In this document: positions 29,144 through 39,764 of the stretch, piece after piece
How the letters are laid out: each line of letters starts with the position of its first letter
How positions within the stretch are numbered: position 1 is the stretch's first letter
Origin: Cristatella mucedo
Taxonomy: Eukaryota; Bryozoa; Phylactolaemata; Cristatellidae
DNA length: 64,000 nt
Direction: 5' to 3'
NCBI GenBank assembly: GCA_009760855.2
Contig: WPIO01000016.1
Coordinates: 3,332,001 to 3,396,000, forward strand
Translations under genes and position numbers: made by a program
The notes under the pieces: model-generated
The model's input: the letters and a program-made list of their open reading frames with translations, nothing else
What the model was told of the DNA's origin: nothing
Database searches by the model: none

Positions 29144-32100
29144 CTCTATTTGGGATGGGGCAGGATCGACATCTTTGCTCTCTGCTTTCTTGTTTCAGAG
29201 ACTGGCGGGACAGGACACTTTCCACTATTACTCTACGCTCTATTTCTCGCAGCTTAGAAGAATCTCTTTAAAAGATTGAATCGATTGTTAGCACTGCAAA
29301 AATTTACATTCGATTATATTTTAGCTTTGTTTAAGAGAATTACAGGATGCCGTTGCAACTAAAATGACGCCATGATGAGACTTTTTGCCCTAATTTATTG
29401 CAGAGTATAAGATTGTTAAGCCGAATAATTGTTAACTTAAACCTTGGTTCAGGCGAAATGCATCGCTGCGCATCGACGAGCTCGTGGACAAGGTTTCTTC
29501 ATTTACGGCGTTATGCAGCGTACAGGACTTTTTGAGTGTACACTGACTTTCGAGTTCTGATTTTACCTTCCTTAGCTTACAGACAAGTACTACTTGCATC
29601 AAACTACAGTCGGCGCTGAAGAGCCAGAGAGGATCATTTACTACCAGTGGGTGACTGCAATTCTTCTCCTGCTCTGCTTGCCGTACGCTGCACCAGGTGA
29701 GAACGCAGACTGCACCTGTCCAGACACTGCTTGATATGTGTTAACCAGTGATGGCTTTTGAAACGATTAACCATCAGATCCTTTTGAGATCCCTCTGGAG
29801 AGTCTCTGAACAGGCATATGTATCACAGGCACAGTGGTGAACTGTCTAAGGTCCTACGTCAGCGGGAGGGGAGATGTCAGTGCATAGACATAAATGACTC
29901 GGCCACGCGATCTCTCTCTCTCTCTCTCTCTCTCACTCTCTCTGTCTCTCTGTCTCTCTCTCTCTCTCTCTATCTGTCTCTCTCTCTAATAATAATAATA
30001 ATAATGTACTTGATAAAGCGCCCTCAGAGAACTTAATCTCTTTCTAGGCGCTTTACATTTGCTGCACAGGGAAATGCAATTAAATGGTAAGTAAAATCAT
30101 GCTTAAAAAACAAACAAAATGAATAACATGGTTAGAGATGACATGCACAGGGTCAGCATGCAAATGTGGTTAGTGGCAGCATGCACACTCTCTCTTATAC
30201 ATCGTACAAACCTCAAATCCTTTGGAGACCGTGCATTTAGTTTGTATGCTCCCAAAGCGTGGAACACACTTCCCACTTGCTATAGAACATACGCAACATC
30301 CTTGACTAGATCACATTTACAAAGAACTTAAAAACGCACCTATTTGGGACAGCATTTACTGGTTCCCTGTGATTCATTCGTTGTTTACGTGCTTATGCAT
30401 GTTGAAACTGTGCATGCTGCCACTAACGACACTTGCATGCTGACCTTGTACATGTCACCCATTACCATGTTAATGTTGTTGATAAAGCATGATATTATTC
30501 GCCATTCAATCGCGTTTCCCTCTGCAGCAAATGTAAAGCGCTTAGAAAGAGATTGAGTTCTCTAACGGCGCTTTATCAGTCTTGGACCTGCAGAGTTAAA
30601 GCTGACTCTCAGCTTTTTTCCCGAGTGGTTAGGATGATCGCCCCAAACAAGGTCTGGCCGAGGCCGTGGGCTCGAGCCCCGCGGCATATGTGAAGCCCCT
30701 GAATAGAGATCAGGTTCTTTTAGCGTGCTATGCAAATTAATTGTATTTATTTTATTTTTAGCATTTATTATATTTTATTTTCATTATTATTATATTTATT
30801 TTATATTTATTTATTTTCAGCTCTACCTTCAAAGTCAGCATCAGACTCATTTAAGTCGTTTGCAGCGTGCTTTCATGAAATTCGCATTTTTTTAAAGACT
30901 GACCGCCAGTTTCCTCAAGTTAAAACGGCAATAAAACAAGCAATGAGACAGTTTTGAGCTAGCCCTATGTCACTCTAAGGCCGCCGAAGATTTCCCCCTC
31001 AAAATTAGTTCATCTAGCATAGTTCGAGCAGTTCTTACTTGTAATCAGGGCACGCCGTTCCACAGTGATTAAACATTAGACGAGTGTGTTGCTTAAACTG
31101 TCAAGTGGGTTCGCAGTCAGTTGGTGAACGTTGACGAAATTAGGGCCTGCTGAGAAAATATTGCACATGCTAAATGAGCTCGTGCGTTTGTGGCATCGCG
31201 TCTAGATTGCTGCAATAGACTCATTGAAGGACTTGCGGAAAGTGCCCATCCACAATTGAGTCCAACTGTTGCCCTACTCAGTAGCTTGTCTTGCTTGTCA
31301 CCAATGGCGCGGCTTGCACTTCGAAAAAACGTCCGAGTTTCACTGGCTCTCCGTCAATCATCGAATAGAGTTGAAGATCCTCGCTCTGGGTGGCCGGCTG
31401 CTGAACTCGCTTACATCGGCCGACATTTAGCCGACCTCCATGCTCTTCGTCCACTTCTGACAGCACTCGCTCCTCGTCTTTGTGCTTTCTCGCCATTTCT
31501 CGAACAAAATAACTAAACATAACTTTCGGAGATCGGGTATTCAGTTTATACGCACTGAATGCATGTCTGGCAATGACTTGGAATCCTCCGCTCTCCAACG
31601 AACCTATCGATTTTGTTTGTATGTGGTTTAGGACCTCACATGTTGACAATTCAGTGCAATATGCTAGCCTCCGATCCTACCGAACAGTGGCCATAAGTGC
31701 TCTTGCATTCTTGGTCCAGTGGTTAAGGCGTTCACCTTGATCCAAAGTCAAGGTGAGTGTATCTGATGAGCTGAGGTTGTGGAATCGAACCCCGTGGCAT
31801 ATGTGAAGGGCCTCAATAGAGGTCAAATTCTCTTTGGACGCTTTACAAATGAATTATATACTCTTGTGTAAGCATAGCACCTAGTTGGTCAGTTGCCCAT
31901 TGCTTCTCTTGCATGATATCTATGGTAAAGTGCCGTACGGTTCGGGTTCTCTCAGGGCGCTGCCCAAAAGACTTCTTGTAACCGTTATCTTTTGTGTCGA
32001 TCCATGCTCACTGCGAGCCTCAGAGCATTGGTCGGGCTCTCAAAAGGGCTAACGGCAAAAAGATAAATTGTGTTAGGCTCCGTGTGCCTTGATCATTGGC

Positions 32101-34753
32101 TTGACTAGATGCACCTCCGCTCGCTCGAGCAATTTTCTTCGTGCCGGTACGCTTGTTGCTAGAACGCTCTAGCTAGATTCATGCTACGCGCACGTTCTGG
32201 CTTTATGTGTAACTGCGTGCACCCTGTCCCTCCTGCCTAATGCATAACTGCGTACACACTGCCCTTCATGCCTAATGCATAGCTGCATGCACAGTGTCCT
32301 TTGTGCCTGAAGCATTGCTGCATGCATGCTATTTCTCGTGCATAATGCACAGGTGCGTGCATACCTGATATCGAGCGCATAATGCATGTATGCACGATCG
32401 CTGTGCTTCGTGCCTAATACATGGTTTCGTGCATGCTGTTCTTTGTGCCTAATACGTAGCTGCATGCACGCTGTTCCTCGGGCAGGCCTGATTTGGGACT
32501 ACATCAGTCGCTCTACTGGTTTCAACGCCGACGGCATGGTGCGATACCTGAAATCAGGAGAGGCGAGAGTCGACCCGACTGAGCGTGAAGCCAAGGTCCG
32601 TGCAGTGGCTCAAAACGTTGACGGATTGATCAGACTGAGACAAGGCCCAATTCTGGTAAGGCAGAGGTTTTAAATCGACCGGCTTCACAGTAAACTCCGT
32701 AGTCACTGCAATTGAAGCGAAGCGGCGTGCACAGCTTGCTTAACTGTTCACGGTCAACACGCAATGGTCTGCTTGGCCAATGGCGCGTTACAGTGAAACG
32801 CTACCGAACTTGTAATGCAGTTGGCTTGAAGCTGTTGTGCTTTTACTTGCAGAAACCCCTGATTCTAAAATCAGGAATCTCGAAAGTGTGGCCAAGCTGC
32901 TTCCTCATGTGGCGAGGTCGATCCCTTTGCTGCTGGTACACTCTTGTCAAGCTGATGTACATATTAAACGTCTTTTTCCAGATTTTAATCCTAAACTTGC
33001 TACTGGGTAAGTACTTGCTTTTGGCTCGGCCTGCGCCTCGGGCTTGTGAACGTGTCCACTTTCGCTGATCACGGTAATGCATTACGAGCTACGTACGGGA
33101 ATAAATCATAATTATAAAGCGTTACTGCAGCCTCACCAGAGAACACATATTTATAGTCACTGCAGATAGGCTAGAAATGGAATATCATTTACTGTATCTC
33201 CACAAAGTATTAATATTCCACAAAGTCATAATGACCAAGATTGTGGGCGGCAGCAAACTTTCTCAAGTTGAATGGCGATAACATTAACTTACTAGTTATG
33301 GCTGATTCAGAAGTTTAATTCAAGTGTGATTCCGAACTGGGAAAACTTACCACTCAAAATCGGCTCTAGCTAGTTTAACAGTCCTCTTTTATTTAGCGAC
33401 AGAAGAGCCTTCACGGCTTTCACCACTGCTTGCAGCAGCCATAATGGATTGCCCACCCCTGGATTCGAAGCCACGACCTCAGGTCCAAGGTCGTGAAAAG
33501 CAACTGGATCGAAATTGGTCTATGCACTTGTGACTTCCCGTCTCGACTTCTGTAACTCACTAATTGGTGGCCTACCGGCTTGTGTGATCTGGTGAGTACA
33601 ATAGGTGCCAAACTCAGCAGCTAGGCCTGTCCGTGGTGAGCGTTGCAGTTGACACACCACACCACTTGCCGACCTGCGTTGGCTCCCAGTCAAGTTGCTC
33701 ATCGACTCAGAATTCTATCACACTTTTAGGTTCCTTCCTTCTCCGACTAAAGCCTAACTATCCGAAATAATACACCACCAGGCTATGCATAGTACCTCCT
33801 GTGTTTCTGAATCACATCGTTTAATATTTACATAGTACGAACATCGGAGCGTTTGGAAACCGTGCCTTAGTTCGTATGCCCCCAAAGCCTGGCGCTCACT
33901 CCAGACTGACGTAACGTCATCCTCTGACTCGACGACATTTAAAAAGAAGCTAAAAAAGCACCTGCTTATCAGAGCACTTGTTGGGACCTTCTGGTTCTCA
34001 GTCCTTAGTGTTTTTAAGCATGTTCTTAAGCATGCAAAAGAGATTAAATTCTAAGAGAGTGTTATACAAATGTATTACTATTAAAATTATAATAGTAATT
34101 ATTATTTGGCGTGCATATGTGAGCATGTGCCTGTAAAGCTTCATGTCACTCATCAGATTAGTGGAGATGTTTCACCACGGAAAAATCATTGCCAATTGGT
34201 TAGTTACACTCTTCGCTTTCCCGCAGGTTTCAACTATGGCAGCTTTGGACTCAACGTCTTGGCTCAGTTTCGAAATTCGAACTTCGATGGCCACGCCGAA
34301 TTTCCTCACGTAGTCTTCTGCGACGTCCACGTGCTCTCCAAGGCGGGAGATCTGCATCGCCACCAGGTCGAGTGCCTGCTGCAAATGAACATGCTCAACG
34401 AGAAGATCTTTGCCACTTACTGGTTCTGGCTGCTGCTCGTCTGCATGGCCAGCTGCTGTGGAATGGCGCTGTGGATTGTACAGCTGCTGCCGTCGTCAAG
34501 GCGAGCCTTCGTCAGAACCCTGCTGACGCTCGCTGGCCGCCAGCTCAGAGCCGACGATCGAACGGCTACTTTGACCTTGCGCAGCTTCGTGGACGAATAT
34601 CTGCAGCTCGACGGCGTCCTACTCCTGCGAGCCGTGCATCGGAGTGCCGGCGATGCGGCCGGATGTGAGCTCACTTCCACTCTATGGGACATGCACGTGG
34701 CCCGCAGTGGAGCGAACGAGCGATCGCCAGACGATGGCCACGCTTCTGTTTAA
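27200..34753 (+). CDS. Innexin B (gap-junction / hemichannel subunit), six coding exons
   Basis: Plus-strand innexin. Exons 27200-27293, 28657-28775, 29576-29696, 32486-32655, 32853-33006 and 34227-34753 splice in frame (1185 bp, 394 residues plus an unseen start). TM1 is about residues 32-48. The first extracellular loop has Cys52 and Cys70 plus an extra Cys54. The innexin signature YYQWV stands intact at 93-97 ahead of TM2. TM3 is about 196-218, loop-2 cysteines are 251 and 269, and NEKIF (277-281) opens TM4. The cytoplasmic tail includes [18 protein letters not shown]. Four introns (2, 3, 4 and 6) carry retroelements or simple repeats; intron 4 is 2.8 kb and ends in a 35 bp minisatellite. 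A poly(A) signal lies about 70 bp past the stop. Exons 4 and 5 equal those of innexin C in length. Confidence 0.9.
27348..27505 (+). mobile_element. SINE-2, plus strand, diverged, in innexin B intron 2
   Basis: B-box-like GCTGGGTTCGAATCC, then GCTCACTGCAAGCGGCTGTG and GCTCTTCTGCAGCTACACAA. The head is eroded. Confidence 0.75.
27515..28268 (+). mobile_element. LINE-A, 5'-truncated, in innexin B intron 2
   Basis: Encodes the LINE-A C-terminal RT region in shifted frames ([18 protein letters not shown] is blurred; [18 protein letters not shown] is clear). The 3' UTR follows, then AAATGTAAAGTGCCTAGAAA and a TTA-repeat tail. Confidence 0.87.
28350..28465 (+). mobile_element. SINE-1, strongly diverged
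   Basis: Remnant with CGTCGTGGTCTCCTGTCCTG and AAAGCGGCCGAATAGAGATT, lying in innexin B intron 2 about 190 bases before exon 3. Confidence 0.5.
28657..28775 (+). CDS. Innexin B exon 3 (TM1 and first half of loop 1)
   Basis: The acceptor is TCTCTTCGCAG in phase 1 and the donor GTATGG in phase 0. It encodes [12 protein letters not shown] as TM1, then [13 protein letters not shown] and ends NNYCW. The TCHC pair adds a third cysteine to the first extracellular loop that A and C lack. Confidence 0.87.
29029..29142 (+). repeat. GA microsatellite in innexin B intron 3
   Basis: A GA run of about 110 bases, GA also on the sense strand of innexin B. Confidence 0.97.
29576..29696 (+). CDS. Innexin B exon 4 (loop 1 and TM2, YYQWV)
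   Basis: The acceptor is TTACCTTCCTTAG in phase 0 and the donor GTGAGA in phase 1. It reads LTDKYYLHQ, then [19 protein letters not shown], then PG. YYQWV is the classical innexin family signature. The length, 121 bp, is identical to innexin C exon 4. Confidence 0.92.
29912..29990 (+). repeat. CT microsatellite in innexin B intron 4
   Basis: CT run with TGT interruptions directly adjoining the (AAT)n tail of the next LINE-A fragment. Confidence 0.95.
29990..30188 (-). mobile_element. LINE-A 3' fragment, minus strand
   Basis: (AAT)n, then the reverse complement of the LINE-A terminus and the 3' UTR (GATGACATGCACAGGGTCAG). It meets the plus-strand fragment head to head near 30190. Confidence 0.85.
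30190..30595 (+). mobile_element. LINE-A 3' fragment, plus strand
   Basis: Begins in the coding end ([19 protein letters not shown]), then the 3' UTR and the terminus AAATGTAAAGCGCTTAGAAA. With the preceding fragment it forms a long inverted repeat. Confidence 0.85.
30612..30755 (+). mobile_element. SINE-1, nearly complete, in innexin B intron 4
   Basis: CGAGTGGTTAGGATGATCGC head, GTGGGCTCGAGCCCCGCGGC B box region, GAAGCCCCTGAATAGAGATC body, then about 80 bases of A/T-only sequence to 30820. Confidence 0.83.
31155..31690 (+). mobile_element. LINE fragment, family uncertain
   Basis: Translates in pieces to RT C-terminal-like text ([16 protein letters not shown]). The 3' part resembles the [15 protein letters not shown] region common to LINE 3' coding ends. 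Too eroded to assign to LINE-A or LINE-B. Confidence 0.55.
31703..31862 (+). mobile_element. SINE-1, in innexin B intron 4
   Basis: CTTGGTCCAGTGGTTAAGGC head, ATCGAACCCCGTGGCATATG middle, and GAGGTCAAATTCTCTTTGGA body. The head holds a roughly 25 bp internal duplication around AAAGTCAAGGTGAG. Confidence 0.8.
32199..32480 (+). repeat. 35 bp minisatellite abutting innexin B exon 5
   Basis: About eight diverged units of 35 bp with core GCCTAATGCATAGCTGCATG. Unit starts fall near 32199, 32234, 32269, 32304, 32339, 32376, 32411 and 32446. The last unit runs to within five bases of the exon and forms the acceptor's pyrimidine tract. Confidence 0.9.
32486..32655 (+). CDS. Innexin B exon 5 (cytoplasmic loop)
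   Basis: The acceptor is TTCCTCGGGCAG in phase 1 and the donor GTAAGG in phase 0. It begins [18 protein letters not shown] and ends RLRQGPIL. Length is 170 bp, as in innexin C. The last unit of a 35 bp minisatellite ends five bases before the exon and provides the pyrimidine tract. Confidence 0.9.
32853..33006 (+). CDS. Innexin B exon 6 (TM3)
   Basis: The acceptor is CTTTTACTTGCAG in phase 0 and the donor GTAAGT in phase 1. It encodes [13 protein letters not shown], then [18 protein letters not shown] and ends NLLLG. A full-length 154 bp copy with a destroyed acceptor lies inverted at 60229-60382. Confidence 0.9.
33240..34090 (+). mobile_element. LINE-A fragment in innexin B intron 6
   Basis: Diverged RT and 3' UTR (CAGCAAACTTTCTCAAGTTG, later GCACTTGTGACTTCCCGTCT), ending in a weak AAAGAGATTAAATTCTAAGA terminus. 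A minus-strand SINE-2 sits inside at 33368-33512. Most of it recurs in the inverted duplication at 59302-60020. Confidence 0.8.
33368..33512 (-). mobile_element. SINE-2, minus strand, nested in LINE-A
   Basis: Reverse complement reads CCTGAGGTCGTGGCTTCGAA, then CCACTGCTTGCAGCAG-type symmetry in the body, and ends in CTAGCTAGAGCC. The duplicated partner is at 59752-59880. Confidence 0.82.
34227..34753 (+). CDS. Innexin B exon 7 (loop 2, TM4, tail, stop)
   Basis: The acceptor is CGCTTTCCCGCAG in phase 1. It starts [17 protein letters not shown], has loop-2 cysteines in VFCDV and VECLL, then [16 protein letters not shown] at TM4 and a tail ending GHASV. The stop TAA is at 34751-34753. Confidence 0.93.
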
Positions 34754-34822
34754 GTGACTCTCGTGGAGTGCTTTCGTTTGCACCAGGGAAACGCGAGGTG
34801 TGCACACACGTGTAGGAGAACT

Positions 34823-34828
34823 AATAAA
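34823..34828 (+). terminator. Poly(A) signal of innexin B
   Basis: An AATAAA hexamer lies 70 bases after the innexin B stop codon, a typical spacing for a short 3' UTR. No transcript evidence was available to confirm cleavage here. Confidence 0.6.
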
Positions 34829-34987
34829 GATTGGCTGAGCAGTACTATAAAAGGGTTTCGCTTACTTTAGGTGCATACACGATTTCGCTTCTACGATTAC
34901 TAGTTTTCAGCTGTGAAATAAACAGTAGCACCGAAGTTTTAATAGCTTCTGATGAGATCGAACTGTCAGTGCCATGTTATTGTGGCT

Positions 34988-35050
34988 ATAATAATAATAA
35001 CACACTTGTATAGCGCCATCAGAGAACTCAATCTCTTTCTTTCTAAGCAC
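34988..35050 (-). mobile_element. LINE-A 3' tail stub
   Basis: ATAATAATAACACACTTGTA, then GCGCCATCAGAGAACTCAAT: the reverse complement of the LINE-A terminus only. Confidence 0.75.
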
Positions 35051-35852
35051 TCCTCAATTGCATTGCTGGTTATTTACTTTGGTAAGGACATTAGGGAACA
35101 TTTTGTTTACGCCTAATCCACCCGCTGTGTCCCACTCTTGCAGCCGCAGGTCCCTAGACGTAATACATTCTCGAGGCTAGGACTGACGGAATGGTAGTTT
35201 TATTTTCTGTCGCATCATATTACAATTGGGTGCGACAAAAATGACAGTGGGCAGTAGACAGTACCTCATGTAAAAAAACCACAGATGCAACGCAACTAAA
35301 CTAGACCCGGAGTGCTTTCTTCGTCGTTAACGGGCATATTTGTAAAGAAACTCAAGCGAGCCAGCACCCAGCATTCTAGAAGGCTGCATGACCGGGACAA
35401 GTTCGTACTTAAGGGTATGGCACAGGTATGAACCGCCAATTCTACCTCTCGGGAGTCCAAGAAATAAAATAAATAAAGAAAACAGTGATTATCGCAAGTC
35501 ATTAGAATCTGAAACGCCATCGCTTGCATCGCAAGAAGTCGAAAGCAAAAAGTCCGTTCTGATGTATGCCAGAGTGCTCCGATCAGCACCGCTATACGCT
35601 GCGGCGATTTTCCGACGCTCTGAGGTTTGCAGTGCCATGGCGCCGCCTTCGAACTTTCGGAGATTGCGCCTCAAGTTCGCAGGTATTGAAAGTCTTATCA
35701 CGCTTACGGCTTCTGACGCCACCAGCAGTGATTTTTCATCATTTAAGTCTTAGCTTAAAACAGACCTGTTCTACACAGGTTTCTCAGCTTCCTAGTGCTC
35801 CATCTTTGATCCTATTTGCTTTTCGTGCCAACAAGCAAGCGATTCAGTAATA

Positions 35853-35915
35853 CTAGCCACTACTACTACTACTACTACTACTAGTACTACTACTATTAAT
35901 ACTACTACTACTAAC
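35853..35915 (+). repeat. CTA trinucleotide microsatellite
   Basis: Run of ACT/CTA triplets with a few interruptions. Confidence 0.93.
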
Positions 35916-35999
35916 CAGGGGTGGTTCATACTAACCGATGGCACTTTGTGGTGTCTTCGTGTGCACTTTTGCAAGCTGGCAAGTAGGCGGTAGAAGGGA

Positions 36000-37850
36000 G
36001 ACTGGGCGAAAGTTTCTCAAGCTATTTTGGTTTAGCGTTGCTTTGTTGAGTAGTAGACTGACTACAGCCTTTTTTAAAGATGCTGGGACATGACCTGAAG
36101 CTAATGACATAATTCTGATGCTAGTCAGGCATGGCAGCAGCAGATCAATGCACGGTAGAAGCAGGGCACTCGGACTAGGGTCCTAAAGACCAGAAGTCTT
36201 CTTTAGTTGGTATATGAACTTCAGGACGAGGTCACTAGCGACCCCTTTGAATGTAGATATTGAGGTGCTTCAAAAAATTCAGGGACAGGATTCCAGGGGG
36301 AGACTGCCATCTTAGGGATGGACTCCCTGATCTCGTTTATCTTGTTGACAAAGAATAGCTAGAGAAGCTGGGAGCTAGATCATCACACGGATCACTATGT
36401 AAGGACTTAACCTGGGAGCAGTTGATGGAGATGGCTGATCGTCGACTGCAGCATTTCTGGATTGTGCATCTGTGATCCGATAATGGCTTGTATAGAAGCT
36501 GGACTTGGCCTTTGCTAGGATTGATTGATACGATCTTCCGTAGTCCTCATATGCCTGTCGATGGACAGTCAGTCCTGATCTTTTATATACGCTTTTTCAA
36601 GCTTGCACTTAGTAGACCTAGTATGATTAATGTCTGCGGTAAACCAAAAGCCGCCGGGGCGAGGGCACAGAGCTCTTGGTCAGAGGTGCAAACTCATCAA
36701 GCCTGTCAGCTAGCGTCGTGTTGTAGCACTCAACCTATGATGACTGGTCGGAAGGACGATTGAGCAGCAGTGGCGAAGTAAATATTCTCGCACGGACAGC
36801 ATCGATGTCAAGGATCTTGGGGCTCCGCGATTCACGTGATTTTAAATGAGAAGGAGGAGGGAACACATTGTAGACTGAATGTGATCTGCATGGGGTCAGA
36901 TAAGCTGGATTTAGTAAAAATTGGTGATGACAAAAAGGCAGTTGTATGAAAACATTTGGTCGAGTTTGTAACCCTTGATGTGAGTAGGGCCATGCATATG
37001 AGCCACAAGAGACAATGAGTCAGTCAGGGCACGAAATTCAGTGCTGAAGGCGTCAGATAAGTTATCAAAATGAATGCTAAAATTACCCACGACAAGGAAA
37101 GATCGACTTCGTGCATACAGAATCGAAATGAGATGAGAGAAAATCTGAGATAAAGGAAGACTTGGTACCTGGTGGGCGATAGACTACTGCTACCATTGGT
37201 AGGTTGCTGTCGGGTGAAATCAAGCAATAGATTCGAAATACTGCTTCGAGGGTACTGCAAATGGCTTGAAGTCGAAGTTCAAGCATGTGATTTTAGCAAC
37301 TCCACCTCAAGTTTTGATTGATCCAGGTGTGTGAAAAAAGGAGAAATCTGTCGGGATAGCATCTTAAGTTGTCGAGAAGTTTACCGCTTTTACCTATGTT
37401 TCTGTCAACGCGAGTAGGTCGAGACCTTGTTCAGAATTAAGGTTGCTTATTACTAGGGGTTTATGCCACAATGAACGAGGATTCCAAAGAAAAGCACTAA
37501 GTTGCGTTACCAGAATTTCAACCGGCCTGATGACCACTAAGTTAAAGAGATAGTAACAGTAACGGTTGAGGAAAAGCGTGCTGAGTAGTTCGAGACAATG
37601 CTAGGAATTCCAAGCGAGCTTGTACTCAGCTCGAAGCTCCCGCCAAATGAGCGGTGTCACAACTCATGGACCCGCGTCGGCTCCGGAGTGACTTTCTTTT
37701 GTTTATTCATAATTCACGGATCTCAGCAGCAGCAATAACATCTAGGAATGCATTAGAACTACGATAAAGAAGCGATAATCGGTACGCACGATCATAAAAA
37801 ATATGAATCTTACTAGCCGGTGCCTCATCAAACGCAGCTAGCTGCAGACC
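36000..37850 (-). mobile_element. LINE-A 5' half, minus strand, decayed
   Basis: Mirrors 10985-12800. On the minus strand it has the 5' region at 37850-37560, then endonuclease-like text with LEAVFRIYCLISPDSN and MVAVVYRPPGTKSSFI near 37150-37250, then the linker to about 36000. The RT and 3' end are missing. Confidence 0.8.
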
Positions 37851-37927
37851 TGGCAGACGAAGCCCGAAGCGATAAGCATTTAGAGGTCCATAGGCACGTA
37901 TTTTCTAGAGCACTAAGACCAATAAGC

Positions 37928-38265
37928 AAACTGGTTTGGTCTAGCGGTTGGTGCTCGTCCCGATCAAGGTGAGCCGTGATGGCACACTGGGTAAGGCGGT
38001 TGCCTTCATGACCTCGGTCCCGAGGTCGTGGGTTCGATTCCTGTGGTGGGCGATCCTTTATCGCCACTGCAAGCGGCGTGATAGCCATAAAAGGCTCTTC
38101 TGTCGCTATACAAAAAGAGGCTGTTTAAGCAGCTAGGATTTATTTATTTATTTAAGGTCTGACTGAGGTCGTGGGCTCGAGCCCCAAGGCATATGTGAAG
38201 CGCCTGAATAGAGATTAAGTTCTCTTGGAACGCTATATAAATGAATTATATTTATTTTATTTATT
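37928..38265 (+). mobile_element. SINE-1 split by a nested SINE-2
   Basis: The SINE-1 head (CTGGTTTGGTCTAGCGGTTG, 37928-37970) and body (GGTCTGACTGAGGTCGTGGG onward, 38155-38265) are separated by a complete SINE-2. AAGGT at both edges may be the target-site duplication. Confidence 0.88.
37971..38154 (+). mobile_element. SINE-2, complete, best copy
   Basis: GAGCCGTGATGGCACACTGG head with A-box-like TGGCACACTGGG, B-box-like GGTTCGATTCC, body GCCACTGCAAGCGGCGTGAT, then GGCTCTTCTGTCGCTATACA and a (TTTA)n tail. Confidence 0.9.
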
Positions 38266-38409
38266 TATAAGCTTTGAACAGGTCGTAGCTGTATCGGTTT
38301 CGTATACGGTGTACGCGAGAACTTTGGCTTCCGGAAGATAATTCTGCAATGGACACGGAACGCGTGTATCGCGCTCGGTGTGCGATGGCAATGAGATATG
38401 AATATGGAT

Positions 38410-38945
38410 TTAAAGCTAACTGATCCAAGAGATTTGACCATGTGTCTCCTTTGCTGGATGAGCTTCGCTGGCTTCCGATTGATCAACGGATACCGAGTGA
38501 AGTTCTTACGCTGACCCACAAGGCCAAGGCCACTGCTTGGCTCCTTCACACCTACCTGAACTGCAGCATCATTTTCAGCCTCTTCATGCCCTCAGGTCAT
38601 CCACGGACAACAAATTAGCTGTTTCATTCCTACGCTTAAAGAAAATCTGTGAAAGAAGATTTTGCTCTGCAGGTCCTGGACTGCGGAATTCACTTGCACA
38701 AGTCTTACACGACGACGTACACTCCCCCTGCTGACTGTGGCACGTTCTTTCCAGCCGTCCTGAGCTGCGACATCCATGCTACACTTACTTCCTCGACTGC
38801 TCTCACGAGTCGGATATTCTTCTCACTTTCTCTTTTCCTTGCGCGATTTGAAGACTTTCAGCTGCCGAGCTTTCCTGCGTAACACCCACTTAGTCATGGT
38901 GGCTTTGTTTAGTTAAAGACGGAGATAAATTACATTACATGGCAT
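38410..38945 (+). mobile_element. LINE-B 3' fragment
   Basis: Coding end with LQHHFQPLHALRSSTDNKLA, ending in GCGTAACACCCACTTAGTCA and an AAATTACATTACATGG tail, the LINE-B style of terminus. Confidence 0.82.
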
Positions 38946-38949
38946 ATTA

Positions 38950-39730
38950 TTGGCAGTTCAAGTAGGGTTTAAAAATTTAATCGAGCGGCTTTAATTTGCA
39001 CTAGCAGCAAAAGCAAGTAAAACTACTTGTAGCGAGTACAACTGCTTAGATAACTCGTCATGTGACCAAGTCATGTGACCGAGTCAGGGCCTACCGCCGC
39101 TAAACGTCGCCAGTAATGCTCAAATATACTGCATTCATAAATCGGCGCTTCGAAATTAAATTACGTAACGGTAAATTACATGGTATGATGTGACTGTAAT
39201 AATAGTACGATCATAAGAAATTAGCGTGCACTGAGTGACGAGCTGGTAAGCACTCGGAGTATATAGAAGCACGTGCGACTAGTCAACGACGCCGTTTCGG
39301 CGAAAGCATCGTCACATGTCACTCGTCAGTAAGCTTAACTGCCAAAAGAGCCATGAAGACGTCAAACCCGTGTCAAACATCCGTCCTCAAACCACTCCAG
39401 TACTCAGCCTCGCTCGCAAACTTAATAATATCCCAGGAAAATCTCGACGCAAATGGACGGAGCTGGCGGCTTTTAGCCAAGCACTCGTCAGACAGGAACG
39501 CCAGCTTCCTGACGTCAGATCCTTAAGTCAGACAGGATCGCCAGATTTTTAGGACAGGCACGGCAGTTAGTTAATTTAGGGCAAGGCGTGCCTTGTCATC
39601 TACCTTTCACCGAGTCCAAGGATTGCCTTCGGCTTTTTGGGAGGCGGGGTTACAACTGATCCTTTTACGACTAGCCAAAGAGCTGCTCAACTTCCTGTCC
39701 CGACGAGCACCGCAAGACCTCGAGAGTGAG
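38950..39730. other. Intergenic, no gene seen
   Basis: Includes short perfect repeats of TCATGTGACC (39058-39085). Open frames show no family resemblance. Confidence 0.3.
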
Positions 39731-39764
39731 AGGTTCCGTCAGTGAGCACATAAATTGGTCTCGC

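Larger units (their letters stand above)
32845..33988 (+). repeat. Segmental duplication, source copy (innexin B exon 6 and intron 6)
   Basis: This 1.1 kb block holds innexin B exon 6, the first part of intron 6, a LINE-A fragment and a minus-strand SINE-2. The whole arrangement recurs in inverted orientation at 59302-60395. Outside these limits the two sites no longer match. Confidence 0.85.
34760..35985. other. Downstream of innexin B, no gene seen
   Basis: After the short 3' UTR come a minus-strand LINE-A tail stub at 34988-35050, unassigned sequence, and a CTA triplet run at 35853-35915. Confidence 0.4.

Noticed and set aside
32184-32465. 93-residue minus-strand open frame
   Set aside because: It runs through the 35 bp minisatellite and has no family resemblance.
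34417-34692. Frames antisense or out of frame to innexin exons at 34172-34692 and 56822-57301
   Set aside because: Shadows of GC-rich innexin B and C last exons; the sense frames carry the cysteine pairs, TM4 and conserved tail.
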